From Moringa oleifera (Eukaryota > Streptophyta > Magnoliopsida > Brassicales > Moringaceae), in the NCBI GenBank assembly GCA_021397835.1, contig JAJFZO010000407.1, forward strand, positions 5,270,001 through 5,334,000: 64,000 bases of DNA, written 5' to 3'. This document shows, one piece after another, positions 1 to 11,700 of this stretch. How positions within the stretch are numbered: position 1 is the stretch's first letter; the number at the start of each line of letters is the position of its first letter. The position numbers and the translations under genes are program-made. Under the pieces are notes generated by a model. That model saw nothing but the letters and a program-made list of their open reading frames with translations. It was not told the origin of the DNA and did not search any database.

Positions 1-1976
1 TTGAAGTGCAAGCCACACGATATGGCATGTGGTTCATGTGCTATATATTCTCTGTGATAAGTTTAGGAATACGTCCTCAAGTCCTATCATCAAAGCATGC
101 AGAATGTGACGAAATACCTATGATACTTTGCTATGGATAAGCCCTAATATCCATGGCCGAAATGGGTTAATTTCAACGGAAGCTGTGAAATGAATCTGGC
201 AGTCATGGAGATAACGATACATGGAACCCAAAGAATTTCGATTTTCTTGAAGGAGGTGGGCCTTATTCCTTCCGTGTCTTATAATCTTTTCAGTGAAGGT
301 CCCCAAAAGAACAAAAGCCAAATTAGCCGAATTTGGTAAGATTATTTGTCAGTTTGTGTTTAAAACTTTATAGAAGCTCGATCGGATTAATGTTTGCTAT
401 ATCAATAAGATAAGTCAAAATAGATAATAGCTTACGAATACGAGTCAGTTTATCACTTGTGTTAGTACAAGTTTTTGATTACGTTACGATCTAATTAATT
501 AGTCTAATACATAACGAGTGGCCGGAGCACAACCAAAAAGTAGAGCACTTCATCCACTAAAACCTCATGAGATTATAAGTTGTTCCGGTTGACTTTGATC
601 TTAATCACGTTGCTTAATTAGATGCCAAAACAAGTTTAATTATAGAGTTGAATTTCATCTCAGTTCAATCTTTAATTAAAGCTAGAGGAGTACCCACTTA
701 AATTTTTCTTATATTCTGTGATTATTTATTTATGGAGTGTGAAATCATTAACGCATACGTTATATATTGTTTTTAAAGACTTTAGACTAATTATGGCATG
801 CTTTTTAGGGTTGGCCACCCTACTCCATAATGGATACATTCTATACAATTAACTTGCTTCTTATTTGATAATCCTCAAGTATTATCATGATCTTAATCTT
901 TCTTTTAATTTCTTATTTTTTTCTAATCCTCTGTTTGACCTCACATCTTGCAAATAGCTTAACCACCCATTTTGGGAGATATTGCGACGCAACAGGATGC
1001 CACTTAGCCTATGCACTCAAGTCATTTGTGGCATTAGTAGGAAGCAGTGTATCTTCTAGTCACGACATATATGATCATTTCACAATTTGGTCCGGTGGCT
1101 ATGGGAACTAATTTAATCGTTTCTTGTAGACACATAAGGCCATTAACGAATTAATCAATAATTCCATTTGCTATTGTTACCACTTAAGCTAACGCCATTG
1201 CATATAAAAATGTAATTAATTAGTGGGATCTAATTATGATGGCTTGCAAATCTAAGGTACCGTTTTTAAATTATAACCAAATCTTTGGACAACAACTATT
1301 AAAAATTGGGTACACAACTTTCCTCTAACTTTTGGGAATGCCTTAAAAAGTCCTCTTAATAAAGAAATGGGGCAACCCAAATCTTTCATGGTACTTCTTT
1401 AATCCTGTCGAATCTGGTGAAATCATGATCATGAAACTTAATTAATAAGGTTACGTAGAAAAGTTTGATACTTAACTTTGGTATTGCAAGTTCTTAGCTA
1501 TTGAGAAAAAAAAAATCCATTATCTAAGGAAATTGGAAGGGAGAATGAAACCCTTATTCTGTTCGATGTATTTGAGATTTTGGGTACATAATTTTGTCAG
1601 TTTAAATTGACAATTCGAAAAAGTCAGTGGTAATGCAATGCAAATTCATATTACTAAGGCAATCTGTAATAATGAATTATAGCATTTCCCTATTGAAGTC
1701 TACAGAGGATAAGGATCTAATTGGCTGTAGGCCATTTGTATTTTCCTATTTGACTTTGGTCTTATTGTGGGGAGAGAGAGGTCTTATTGGCCTGGATACC
1801 ATTCCCATTATAAAGACTAACAGCGACATCTCTTGCGTGGCAGGACTTTACATTTTCTCAGGGATAATTAATGCCAAGAAAGTCTTTTCGTCTATATCTT
1901 ATACTGTGGATATGCATGTAATATATACCTCATACCTTAGAGAATTCAAATGCCATGTTCAATAGATCAATCAAAA
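1..1976. other. gene-free upstream region
   Basis: No coding sequence could be supported in this stretch. The open frames are short, have no recognisable domain and use base composition typical of plant intergenic DNA. A 74-codon frame at 887-1111 begins with a hydrophobic run but has no family resemblance I can name. The right end merges into the promoter of the NPF transporter that starts at 2129. Confidence 0.5.
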
Positions 1977-1990
1977 ACAAATCCACTCCC

Positions 1991-1998
1991 TATATAAG
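1991..1998 (+). promoter_or_regulatory. TATA box of the NPF5-type transporter gene
   Basis: The sequence tatataag lies 131 bp upstream of the ATG at 2129, in a C-rich context typical of plant core promoters. Transcription would be expected to start near 2020-2030, giving a leader of roughly 100 nt. The motif is seen directly; its use is inferred. Confidence 0.6.
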
Positions 1999-2128
1999 CA
2001 GGCCGAAGCCAAAGCTTCACCACCCACAAGTCTCTTCTCCCATATCCATATACCCTTTAGCCATAGTTTTCACAGTATAAACTTTAGTGATATATATCGC
2101 CTGCCGATCGAGCTAAATTACAGTGAAG

Positions 2129-5100
2129 ATGGAGCATCTGAGAGGATCAGAAACAAGAGATGCTCATGAGGAGAAGGAAAAATGGGTTCATGACTCTTCT
2201 GTAGATTACCAAGGAAGGGCTCCTCTGAGAGCTGCCACTGGTGCCTGGAAAGCTGCACTGTTTATCATTGGTAAGGAAGAAATTAATTAAGATCATCGTT
2301 TCATGTCTTTAGTACTCTTTGTTCTTTATGCAGCCATTTGGTAAGAAAAGTAAAGGACAAACCATTTTAGGTTTTCCTTTTCTTCTCCATCATCTTTTCA
2401 GCAACCCTACTTTGGCAACTTTAGCTTCTTAACCTAAACGAGAACCTCCTGATCAGTTCTGACATCTTGACAAGAGAAGGTTAGATCGAGCTCAAATTTA
2501 GGGTGTTGCCCTCCCTCACATTTACTTAGAAAGAAGGTCTATGCTCAATCTTTTTAGTTAGGCATACTTATCAATCGGTTAGTGCATCTGATACTTCTTT
2601 TTGACCCATCCATTATTGCTTTCACCGTCTCAAAGATGCTTTAGTTCAACTGAATTGGACTTATGGGAAAAAGTTTTGCTTTAAGTAATTCTCAGTCCTC
2701 TTTAATTTTTGCTTTTGCCATAGCACTTTGTCAATAATCTTATCAAAGACGAAAGTATAGATGACAAGAACAGAAGTAGATATATGCTTCCCATGTGGGT
2801 CCTGATTATACTTTTAACAATTTGGAAAGAATTAAATATATTGCTGAATATGGTAGGTACTAAAGTTTCTAAGAAAATCACGTTATATATTTTTAAAAAT
2901 TAGAATTCGTATTTTTTGTGATTTTTAGTGAATTGTGTAAAGAAAACTTGCATGTATATCAGTCACAAGAGTGTTACACAGTGGGTCATTTCAGCACATG
3001 ATGCGTGCATGGAGTTTAGTGGCATTAGCCACAGCTTCACAGATTCTCTTTTGTTCTTCCTAATCCTTCTTTCTCCATCACTTCACTGTTGACGATTACA
3101 ATTATTCTTCCACAACAGTTCAATCTACACCAGTTAATGTTCACAAACACTTGGCCACTTATGAATGGTGGTTGGTTCTTCTCCTCTCACTATCGCAAAC
3201 CAGGCTGGTCCTACTTCCTTTTCACGGTTCCATCAAGAGCCTGTAAATTTATAATGCCTGTTAGGTCCACAAGAATAGCAGAAGCATCAGGTTCCACTGT
3301 AGACCCCGTAGGTATCCAGGGGGAAAAGCTAGCTGAAAGAACATCAGGGAAAAGCCTACAGATAATCTATATATTCTTCCTGGTAATGACCCGGTTGGCA
3401 TGGCATGTATGTGACACCATTTTCCATTGCAGGAACCACTTTCTATTTCTTATTGGCCATAATATACAGCAACATTCATGTAGCTAGAGATGAAAAAAAG
3501 AATCCTGATTAAGACTTAAGTGATGGTTCTGTGAATAAAAAACAAAAAGAAAAGATCGTCACTAACATATTAATTAATATACAGTAAAAGCATTAAGATC
3601 GGATCATACTTCCGTTTGAGATTAAAAAGTTAAAAGATGCGAGTGGGTGAAAATATCCTTTATCTCTTAAATTCATTGAAGCATAAACTTGCAAGTATTT
3701 AGACTAAATCTCATAGGCATCTCTCTCTTACCAGCTTCATGCAACTTCTGTGCATTTATTATGAACAATTTCAGAGGTTTGTGATCCCTTGGGTGTTTAT
3801 TGATTACTATTTTTTATAATGGTTTTTGATTACGCAGCGATCGAGTTCAGTGAGAGGCTGAGTTACTTCGGCATAGCAACAAGCTTAATCATATACTTAA
3901 CCAAGGTGATCCACCAAGATCTCAAGACAGCTGCAAGAAGCGTTAACCACTGGTCTGGCGTGACTACGTTGATGCCACTCCTTGGAGGGTTCTTGGCTGA
4001 TTCTTACTTGGGCCGCTTCTCTACTGTTCTTGGTGCATCCATCGTCTACCTCTTGGTAATTAATCTTATGCTCTACTAGTACTAGTAGCTTGATCTCACC
4101 ATGGCTCGAGCCATGAGCTTGCCTGACTCAAACCAAGAGTCAGGTTAGGAAGTAAACTTGGATTTGGGTTTTACGAGCCCTGGGTCCAACCTAAAGGCCC
4201 AGTTCAAGCTCAATCCAGATTGATGATTGATGTGATAATTTTTCGCATTTGAATTAGGGTTATTATTAGGTCCATGATCTATATAGGTCGATTTGTTTAT
4301 TGATCGATTTGATAAATTTTCATTCAATTTTTTAGTAATTAAATTAATCTATTATTATATATTTTATAAATAAGTAAGTCATAAATTTTGAATATTAAAT
4401 CAAATTATCCTATAAGTCACGTTAATGAATCAAATTAGTTTATTTTATTTAAATTTAATTAAATTTATATATTAAATTTTATAAATATAAAAATAATTAA
4501 TAACATATATTTTTCATAAATTAATTTTTATATTTAGTTTTTAATTAAATTTTAACATTTTAAAGTTTAAATTTATTAATTTAATAATGTTTTGTATAAT
4601 TTTTATTAATATTTATTTAATGTTAAAATTTATTTATTTTTATTATTTTTATTCAAAAATAATAAATAAAATTATTTATTAAATTAATTTGTATAAAATT
4701 TATTAAATTAATTTATGTTTTAATTTATTTAAAAGTTTTTAAATTAATTTTTTAAAAATTTAATAAAATAATCTATCTATATAATCTGATAGGTAAAGCT
4801 CATGAATAAACCATGATTTATATATTTTTCAATTAAACAATGTTGACCTGATTTGTTACTGTAAAAAGTCCGTTAAGTATTTGTTATGGGCCGGCGCATT
4901 GCCGACCCAGAATTATTGATATCATTGAAGAAAGAGATGTCTGTCATCTGATTTACTGAGGGAGTTTACTGTTGATTTTGGAAAACAGGGTTTGACTCTA
5001 TTGACGTTGTCCTGGTACGTACCAAGCCTGAAAGCCTGTGACACAGAAGTGTGCCACGAACCAAGGAAGGTTCATGAAGTGGTCTTCTTCCTAGCCATAT

Positions 5101-6499
5101 ACTTGGTCTCCGTTGGAACTGGAGGCCACAAACCTGCACTAGAGAGCTTCGGAGCTGACCAATTCGACGATGATCACGCTGAAGAACGGAGGAAGAAGAT
5201 GTCTTATTTTAACTGGTGGAACTCTGGCCTTTGCTGTGGACTTCTACTGGGCGTGACTGTGATTGTTTATGTGCAAGACCATGTCAACTGGGGAGCTGCT
5301 GACATTATTCTCACAGCAGTAATGGCTTTTTCTCTGATCATCGTCGTCATCGGAAGGCCATTTTATCGTTACAGGGTGCCTACAGGAAGCCCATTAACTC
5401 CGATGCTTCAAGTTCTTGTTGCTGCATTTGCTAAAAGAAATCTGTCTTACCCTTCAAGTCCTGCTCTCTTATATGAATTGCCCAAATCACAGAAGACTCA
5501 GGGAAGGCTCTTGCATCATACCACGAAGCTCAAGTAAGCAAAGCTAAAATCTCGTTTCAAACTTCTGACCAAATTCAATCAGAAGCATTTGAAGTAAGAG
5601 ATGATGTTTCTCTTTTCACTGTGATCTGTTTCAGGTTTCTTGACAAAGCTGCAATCATCGAAGACACCGGAAGTTCAGTTGGGAAGCAAAATGCCTGGAG
5701 ACTCGCGACTGTGACCAAGGTTGAGGAGATGAAGCTAATCATCAACATGATCCCCATCTGGTTAGCTACATTACCATTTGGAATCTGCATCGCACAGTCA
5801 TCCACCTTCTTCATCAAACAAGGCACTACCCTGGACAGGAAGGTCGGTGGTTTTCTAATACCTCCAGCCTCTATCTACTCACTGGCAGCCATAGGAATGA
5901 TAGTTTCTGTCACCATTTATGATAAAATGCTCGTACCTATATTAAGAAGAGCAACGGGGAACGAGAGAGGCCTCAAAATCCTGCAAAGGATTGGCATAGG
6001 GATGATCTTCTCCGTCGCTACAATGGTGGTTGCAGCTTTGGTTGAGAGAAAGAGATTAGCTGCTGTAGAAAAGGACCCAATAAATGGTTCACTATCCATG
6101 AGCGTCTTCTGGTTGGCTCCACAGTTCCTCATCATCGGAGTAGGAGATTCGTTTACTCTGGTGGGCTTGCAGGAGTACTTTTACGACCAAGTTCCAGATT
6201 CCATGAGAAGTCTAGGCATTGCCTTTTACCTTAGTGTGATCGGGGCTGCAAGTTTCATCAGCAGTCTGTTGATAACGGTCATCGACCACATCACCGGGAA
6301 GAGCGGCCACAGCTGGTTCGGCAAAGACTTGAACAGCAGCCGCTTAGACAAGTTCTACCTTGTCTTGGCATGCATAACCGCGGTAAACTTGTGCGTCTAT
6401 GTGTGCTTGGCTAAGCGATACTCTTACAAAAATGTGCAGAAGAGTCTGGCCGTGGCTGATTGCTATGAGGATGATCACCAGGCAGGCTCTATGGCTTGA
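2129..6499 (+). CDS. NPF5.7: NRT1/PTR family (NPF) transporter, NPF5.6/5.7-like
   Basis: This gene encodes a proton-coupled membrane transporter of the plant NPF (nitrate/peptide, MFS) family. I read four coding exons: 2129-2270, 3838-4055, 4989-5533 and 5635-6499. They join in frame to 589 residues, a normal NPF length. The first exon gives the acidic N-terminus ending in GAWKAALFIIA. The proton-coupling signature ExxER is intact (E50, E53, R54). The family blocks WSGVTTLMPLLGGFLADSY, GTGGHKPALESFGADQFDDD, FLDKAAIIED and SMRSLGIAFYLSVIGAASF follow in order. Wording of these blocks matches Arabidopsis NPF5.6/NPF5.7 as I remember them, better than other NPF5 members. The substrate cannot be read from sequence; clade relatives are poorly characterised. 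Intron 1 is 1.6 kb, and intron 2 carries an AT-rich repeat. The next gene, GLOX, is convergent, with 613 bp between the stop codons. The start is the first in-frame ATG after the TATA box. Confidence 0.93.
2271..3837 (+). other. intron 1 of the NPF5-type gene
   Basis: This is a 1,567-bp GT-AG intron. The donor gtaagg follows the codon start g at 2270 and the acceptor is tacgcag ending at 3837. An open frame at 3089-3487 lies inside it but has no recognisable domain and is treated as chance. No RNA gene was seen. Confidence 0.75.
4100..4143. repeat. palindrome plus short inverted repeat in NPF5 intron 2
   Basis: A perfect 16-bp palindrome, catggctcgagccatg, occupies 4100-4115. It is followed by an 8-bp inverted repeat (cctgactc ... 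gagtcagg) spanning 4121-4143. GGCTCGAG-type words are common near the ends of plant interspersed elements, so this may mark one edge of the AT-rich element that follows at about 4250-4900. That link is an inference. Confidence 0.5.
4250..4900. repeat. AT-rich interspersed repeat, copy A (in NPF5 intron 2)
   Basis: A very AT-rich block inside intron 2 (4056-4988) shares a recognisable order of words with a block at about 32790-33520 and with part of 56630-56860. All contain tataaaatttattaaa-like stretches, then taataaataaaa, then a tail with gaataaac or gaataacc. It carries no coding frame. The shared layout suggests degenerate copies of one non-autonomous element. The boundaries are approximate. 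Confidence 0.45.
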
Positions 6500-7112
6500 T
6501 TTACGTACTCCACTAGCCTTACATAAATAAGCATTACCCCTTCCTTCTAGTAGTTGTAATTTAGCATTCAGTCAATGAAAAATCTTAGACCTGTTTTTTA
6601 TTAACTCTTCATGGCCTCCACGGATCAAGGTTATATTGGCTTTCTGATCAGAAAATTATAGAGGATTTGACAGTAAAAGGGTTGATTTTCCAGGGAAATT
6701 ATGACCCTGTTGGAAATAGTGACTTCAGACAAACATAATGCTTGGAGAGGTGTCTGATCTTTTGCTTACAAGTCTTCTCCAATTACGGTGACCCCCAAGC
6801 GAATCTTTGGCTTTTTGAAGTTACAAATTTGATGCCCCTTCAAAAATTTGTTCATGGCTGGACCATTAGATTTTCCTCCTTTTCAGATTCCCTTTTTATG
6901 GTTTCTGTTTTACCAAACAGGATTTTCCACAGTTGATGAATAAATAACAAAGAGAAAATTGATTGGTTATGGGTAAAGCAATTACTACTGTATTAGCTGT
7001 TGCAATTAGGCGACACGTTTCAATTGCCATCCTTATGGTATCAACAGTTACAGTGATGCATTATAACTGATGTCCACAAGAAAATTAAAAACAGTAATCA
7101 AGAAATCAGTCA
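6500..7112. other. convergent 3' intergenic region
   Basis: This 613-bp space separates the stop codons of the NPF gene and GLOX. It contains candidate plant poly(A) signals for the NPF transcript (caatgaaaaat near 6572 and aataaataac near 6940). No other gene is seen. Confidence 0.5.
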
Positions 7113-8738
7113 TTAAGAAATTAAGTGTACCCATCGCGCTATGCTTGGCACGCCTTGATTTACAGCAAAGGCCATGTAGTATCCCGGCGGAGCCACCGCC
7201 GAGGTCAGTGGTGCCGTACACCCAATCTTGTATCGACTGTTACCGTCCGGCGAGGAAGGGGTAACAGTTAGTTTGACCAGCCTTTGACCCTGCGAAAACG
7301 AGTGCGTAGCGAAGGGTGCGCTTCCCAAGTTGATCTCAACGATACCCACAATGGGCAGCGAAACCGATACAAGCACACTGAATGACTCGCCGTAACGTAC
7401 TGTCTCCGGGATCTCCTCGATTACGGGCCTGAGATTTGCCCGATCCGCCGACAAGTATTCTGGCGAGAATGCTTCGACCCGTAATTCTGTGGGGAATTCG
7501 GCTTTAAATTTGTATAAGTAATGTGGGTTACTTCCGGCGAGTAGTACTCTTCCGTCCGGGAGCAGGTTTGCTGTGGAGTGGTACATTCGGGGTACAGTGC
7601 CCGGGTTCAATGTCATGAACCGTAACCCGATTGGTTGATCCGGGCGATAAAGAACAGGGTGCAAGCATGGGTTGGATGCCATCTCGAACCCTTGGGTTCC
7701 GGCTTGGGCTCCGTTAATGATCAAAACATCGCCGGTTGGAAGCATCACCATATCGCCCATGATCCGCCCGAAAGGCATGTCCTCCATTTCCCACTCCGGG
7801 ATTGGGGCCGTGGCAACAATGCGCCCACAGCTAACGTGGGCCGGGGTGTCAGTGCTCCTCTCGATGAAGGCGCCGTATTGGGCCCCACCGCAAACGACAA
7901 TCACAGCCGTCGAGTAGTCGCCTTGGAGCGCCAGCATTGCTGACGATCCTGCTGATGGGTAATTCCGTGGGCCACCGTCCAACGGTGGATAATTTTTGAC
8001 TACTTTGTTGGTAGCGTGATCGTACAGGATCGCCTTGTTGTTTGCGAATATGAACAGATGGCCGTTGGGAAGAAGGTGGACATAAGGGTACAAATTATCC
8101 ATCTGATTATCCTCCACATCGCTGAGGAACGGGAATGCAACGGCACCGTGTGGCCTCGGGGGATAGTACTCAACGGTGTTGGTTCCTCTTCCACCAACGA
8201 TGATCACCGTCCCGTCCGGTAGTATCTGGTTAGTAGCATACCATCTACCATTCACCAGCTCTTCGTCTTGGAGCTCCACCCAGTCACATGACCCGCCCGG
8301 TTCACACGGTTCGAACTTACGGATCTTCTTGAATCCATCCAAGTCACCACCCGTTTGCAACAGAGTTCCGTCGGGCAAGAACTGACCCGACGAGCACCAG
8401 GTGTCGGTGAGGATCATCAACGGTCGTGTTTTGTTGGTTTGGGGATCGTAAAGGACAGAGTGGGCGTAGCAGTCGTGCTTGAGAACGACATCCCTTCTAT
8501 CGTTGCGGCAGTGGCCTTTACGCAGCATCTTGCGGGATGGGCCGATGTTGGTCCGATCGAGGAGAACCACAGTGTTGAAGCGTGTCACCGCCGTGTGCAT
8601 CGAGGCTATGCCGGCGTCGGCGACCAAGAGTTCCCACGTACCCGGGAGGTCCGCACGCGTGGTGACAGTGCAGAATAAGAATACGACCGCCAAGGTTAAC
8701 AGGCAGAGGAGCCATTTTGAAGAAGAAGCAAAATCCAT
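7113..8738 (-). CDS. GLOX: aldehyde oxidase GLOX (galactose-oxidase-like, secreted)
   Basis: This intronless gene encodes 541 residues. GLOX enzymes are secreted copper radical oxidases that oxidise aldehydes or primary alcohols to acids while making hydrogen peroxide in the cell wall. Residues 9-29 form a signal peptide (LLCLLTLAVVFLFC core, then TTRA). The N-terminal domain shows VVLLDR and HDCYAHSVLYD, followed by kelch-like blades such as GRWYATNQILPDG and GQFLPDGTLLQTGG. Candidate active-site residues by analogy with galactose oxidase are C115 (DTWCSSG) with Y219 or Y217 for the Cys-Tyr cofactor, Y386 and H387 (RMYHSTANLLPDGR), and H479 (ATHSFSQGQR). All are present, so the enzyme looks active. 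A C-terminal Ig-like domain starts near 435. The ATG at 8738 is the only start that gives the signal peptide. It is convergent with the NPF gene, as recalled for the Arabidopsis pair At3g53950/At3g53960. Confidence 0.95.
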   Translation of the reverse strand: MDFASSSKWLLCLLTLAVVFLFCTVTTRADLPGTWELLVADAGIASMHTAVTRFNTVVLLDRTNIGPSRKMLRKGHCRNDRRDVVLKHDCYAHSVLYDPQTNKTRPLMILTDTWCSSGQFLPDGTLLQTGGDLDGFKKIRKFEPCEPGGSCDWVELQDEELVNGRWYATNQILPDGTVIIVGGRGTNTVEYYPPRPHGAVAFPFLSDVEDNQMDNLYPYVHLLPNGHLFIFANNKAILYDHATNKVVKNYPPLDGGPRNYPSAGSSAMLALQGDYSTAVIVVCGGAQYGAFIERSTDTPAHVSCGRIVATAPIPEWEMEDMPFGRIMGDMVMLPTGDVLIINGAQAGTQGFEMASNPCLHPVLYRPDQPIGLRFMTLNPGTVPRMYHSTANLLPDGRVLLAGSNPHYLYKFKAEFPTELRVEAFSPEYLSADRANLRPVIEEIPETVRYGESFSVLVSVSLPIVGIVEINLGSAPFATHSFSQGQRLVKLTVTPSSPDGNSRYKIGCTAPLTSAVAPPGYYMAFAVNQGVPSIARWVHLIS

Positions 8739-11700
8739 GGAGAGAGAGGAAAAAGAGTTGGGCCGGTAGAAACTGACTGGGTGACGAAGCTCGGTACTTA
8801 ATGAAAGAACTGTAAAGCGAGAAAATAAAGAGAAGGCTAATCATCAGGAGAAATGGGCAGTGAATGTGAGCCGTTGATTATCGCTCTCTGTTTCGCTTTG
8901 CATGTAAGAACTGAAGATCTGGATAATGGTCACTGATTTCAACCGTATCGGTAGCATTGAAGGGTTCCAGAAGCAGACAAGTGTGGGCACTGAGGCGTGG
9001 GGTTTGACGCCTTGTTCATGCCCTTGGCCTTTTGTAGCCATGGAAGGTGGCTGACGTTAGCACGGGCTGAAGAAGACGACAGCAGTATACAAGCCATGGG
9101 GTCACCCTACAAGGAAGCAAATTGATGCGGCGCCGTTTCCCCTTTCTAGTTCTCACTCGTAAACCAAGTGTTGACATCCAAACAGATTCCTTACTTGGAT
9201 AATTGTGTACTGAAGATGAAAATGAGATTATTTGGATAAGTAGGCAATCCAGTTCACGTTAAATTTCTACCACTTTTCAACGGTACCCCTCTTAATCTTT
9301 AGTCATATTATTGAAATTACATTTTCGTCCTTTAAATCAGAAAATTACTTTTTTTTTTTGGTTGTCTCGGAGTATCTGTTCATGGAAAGTGGATCTGCTA
9401 AGGTGTCCCGCACTAGAAGGCCAATTTATCATTACAGGTGATAATACACTAATACAGTAAGTTATTATAATATTTAGACAAGTAGGGAAAGAGCTGTGTC
9501 CAATTATTAGTCTTTCTTGTTGTTTATATAACAAAAGAAACTTTCTCGCGAATAATGTTAACGACAGCGTGATAGAGTGGGACTTCAAAGGAATCTTTTA
9601 CACAAAGCAAAATCGAGTGAGAAAGAGAGAAACAGGAGGAAAGAAAGAAACATGCTTTATCATCACTTTTAATGGAATCAATTGCTTAATTGCTACTGGG
9701 CATAAATGGGTCTTTGCTTTTGTTGGGTAGAAATTTAATAAAAGCCAAGAATTGGAGAGTAGGCAAAAGGAAGAGAAAAAAGCATTGGCCTAAATTAATA
9801 TGCATATATGTATAGTAATAAACTAGTTGCTCACCTAACGATTTGCCGGGCTTATAATGCAACGAGGTTTGCTGAGTATTAAAGTCCTAATTAAAGTGGA
9901 CGGAAGTCTTCTGCTTTAAAGCCCAAAAACAAGCAACAAGGTCTGCCCTAGAGGCCTCTGTAGACTTTTCTTGTCCCTCTCAAGTTTCTCTAAAATGGGT
10001 TTTTATGAACTTTTTTGGTTTAATACAATATCAAATTGATGAAAAATCTTGATTCCTCCTTTGTCTTAAAAAGGATGGAAAGTGAAGTGGGTTTCTTTCT
10101 TGGAAGGCAATTAGATATGGCTGGATGTGGAGTGCAATGTCACTAGAAAAAGGTCTAATTTGGCATTGATGTGACATTGAGAGCACCCAAAACAAAGCAC
10201 GGTAGGCATTGCAGTACCAAATTGTTGAAGACCTAACGGGCTTTGCCAGTTTGATCCACCAGCCAACAACTCTGTCAAGTAAGTCATATGGGCCCTGTAA
10301 CTTCTGGGTTGGCTTCAAGGCCGATGACCCAAGTATCTGCAATAGCCAATTGCTGTGTTCATAGACACGTTTCGTTAGATTATTTTCACAATGATTTAGT
10401 CTTGGATGATTGAATCTGTCCTTTCGACAATAATAAATCGTTTCATTACATGACACATAACATGTTGTCATGTTGGTAGAGTTTCACTCTTTCTATAGTC
10501 TTATTGGCTTAATTTTCAATAAAGTGTTTAATAATTGGGGTTTTATTGGTGCCCATATCTTCTTGATTTGATGTTAAACGTTAGAAGAAATCTTTCAGAT
10601 AATGACAGGATTCCTTCCTCATTACGTGATTAGGGACCCAATTAGTGCACAATTAGCCACACATCTTTCTATCATTATCATCTCCTGATAAGAAAAACCC
10701 AGTTCCCTGGATGGATTGTCTAATTTGAGGGAATCAACTTCCTCTCCTTTTTCCACATTTGAAATTCTAAAGCCGACCCACTTCCCAAAAACTATCATAA
10801 AGTATACTAATGCAAAGAATTAGCAATCTGGTTAGATTCATGCATGCCCTTCAGCCAGTTCCTTCTTTTCCTCCATCCATGTCAATTAAAAGCATGTAAA
10901 GCGGATTAAGATTCGGATTATTCTCAAAACCCACTGGAGTATCAACATCAAAGCTTTCCTTTTTTATGCATTCATGATGAATTAACTAAACAAGCTCATG
11001 CGATAATCCCATCAATATCTTTCCTCCCAACTTTTTCTTCCTCACCCATATCACTCCTGATTTCGCAGCAGTATATTCTCATACAATTCTATGTTCTTCT
11101 ATCAAACACCTGGGCTGCAAGTCAAAGTTGCATGCTCTTCCAGTCCTTAAAAAGCCATTGTTGGGTACGAGTTAAACAAGTAATACCCACTGGCCTGCCG
11201 CTTCCCGAGTCGGCGCGTCTCTGGCTCTAAGCCAGTAAGCTTCATCACATATTTCCATGGCAACTGTTAGCTTACCTGATCATGCCGCAGTAGCACTGCA
11301 GGGCCCCCATGAACTCGCATTTCTTATCTTCCCAAAAGAAACAAAATAACTACGTCGTTTCACTTATTGTATGATTTCCTGTCGTTTTATCTCGTTGCCC
11401 AGGAAACATGAGTGTAGTGCATAATTATGTAATTGGCCTATCAGAGTGATAGCGGGGGAGAATAGGGTACTAAGGGGTACTGCAGACAGTGCAGGGCCGC
11501 CAAGCGTTGATAGCAACAGCTAACAGGATGATCTGGTTTGAATACCAAGTTCGAGGAGAATCGGACGGTGCAAACGTGAGAAGAAAGTACTCCGCTGCAG
11601 AACACAATCAGACAGCTTTAATTTTTTTAATTATTTATTATTTGAGTAAATGTCGTTTTATTGTCGTACAGTGACGATTGTACACACGCCCCAGCGTCTG

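Noticed and set aside
887..1111. 74-codon frame with a hydrophobic start
   Set aside because: It could pass for a secreted peptide, but there is no family match, cysteine pattern or promoter signal to support it.
3089..3487. 132-codon frame in NPF5 intron 1
   Set aside because: It lies within a well-supported intron and resembles no protein family.
8355..8678. Plus-strand open frames across the GLOX gene (also 7635-7943, 8479-8769)
   Set aside because: They are antisense shadows of the long, GC-richer GLOX coding sequence and show no domain.
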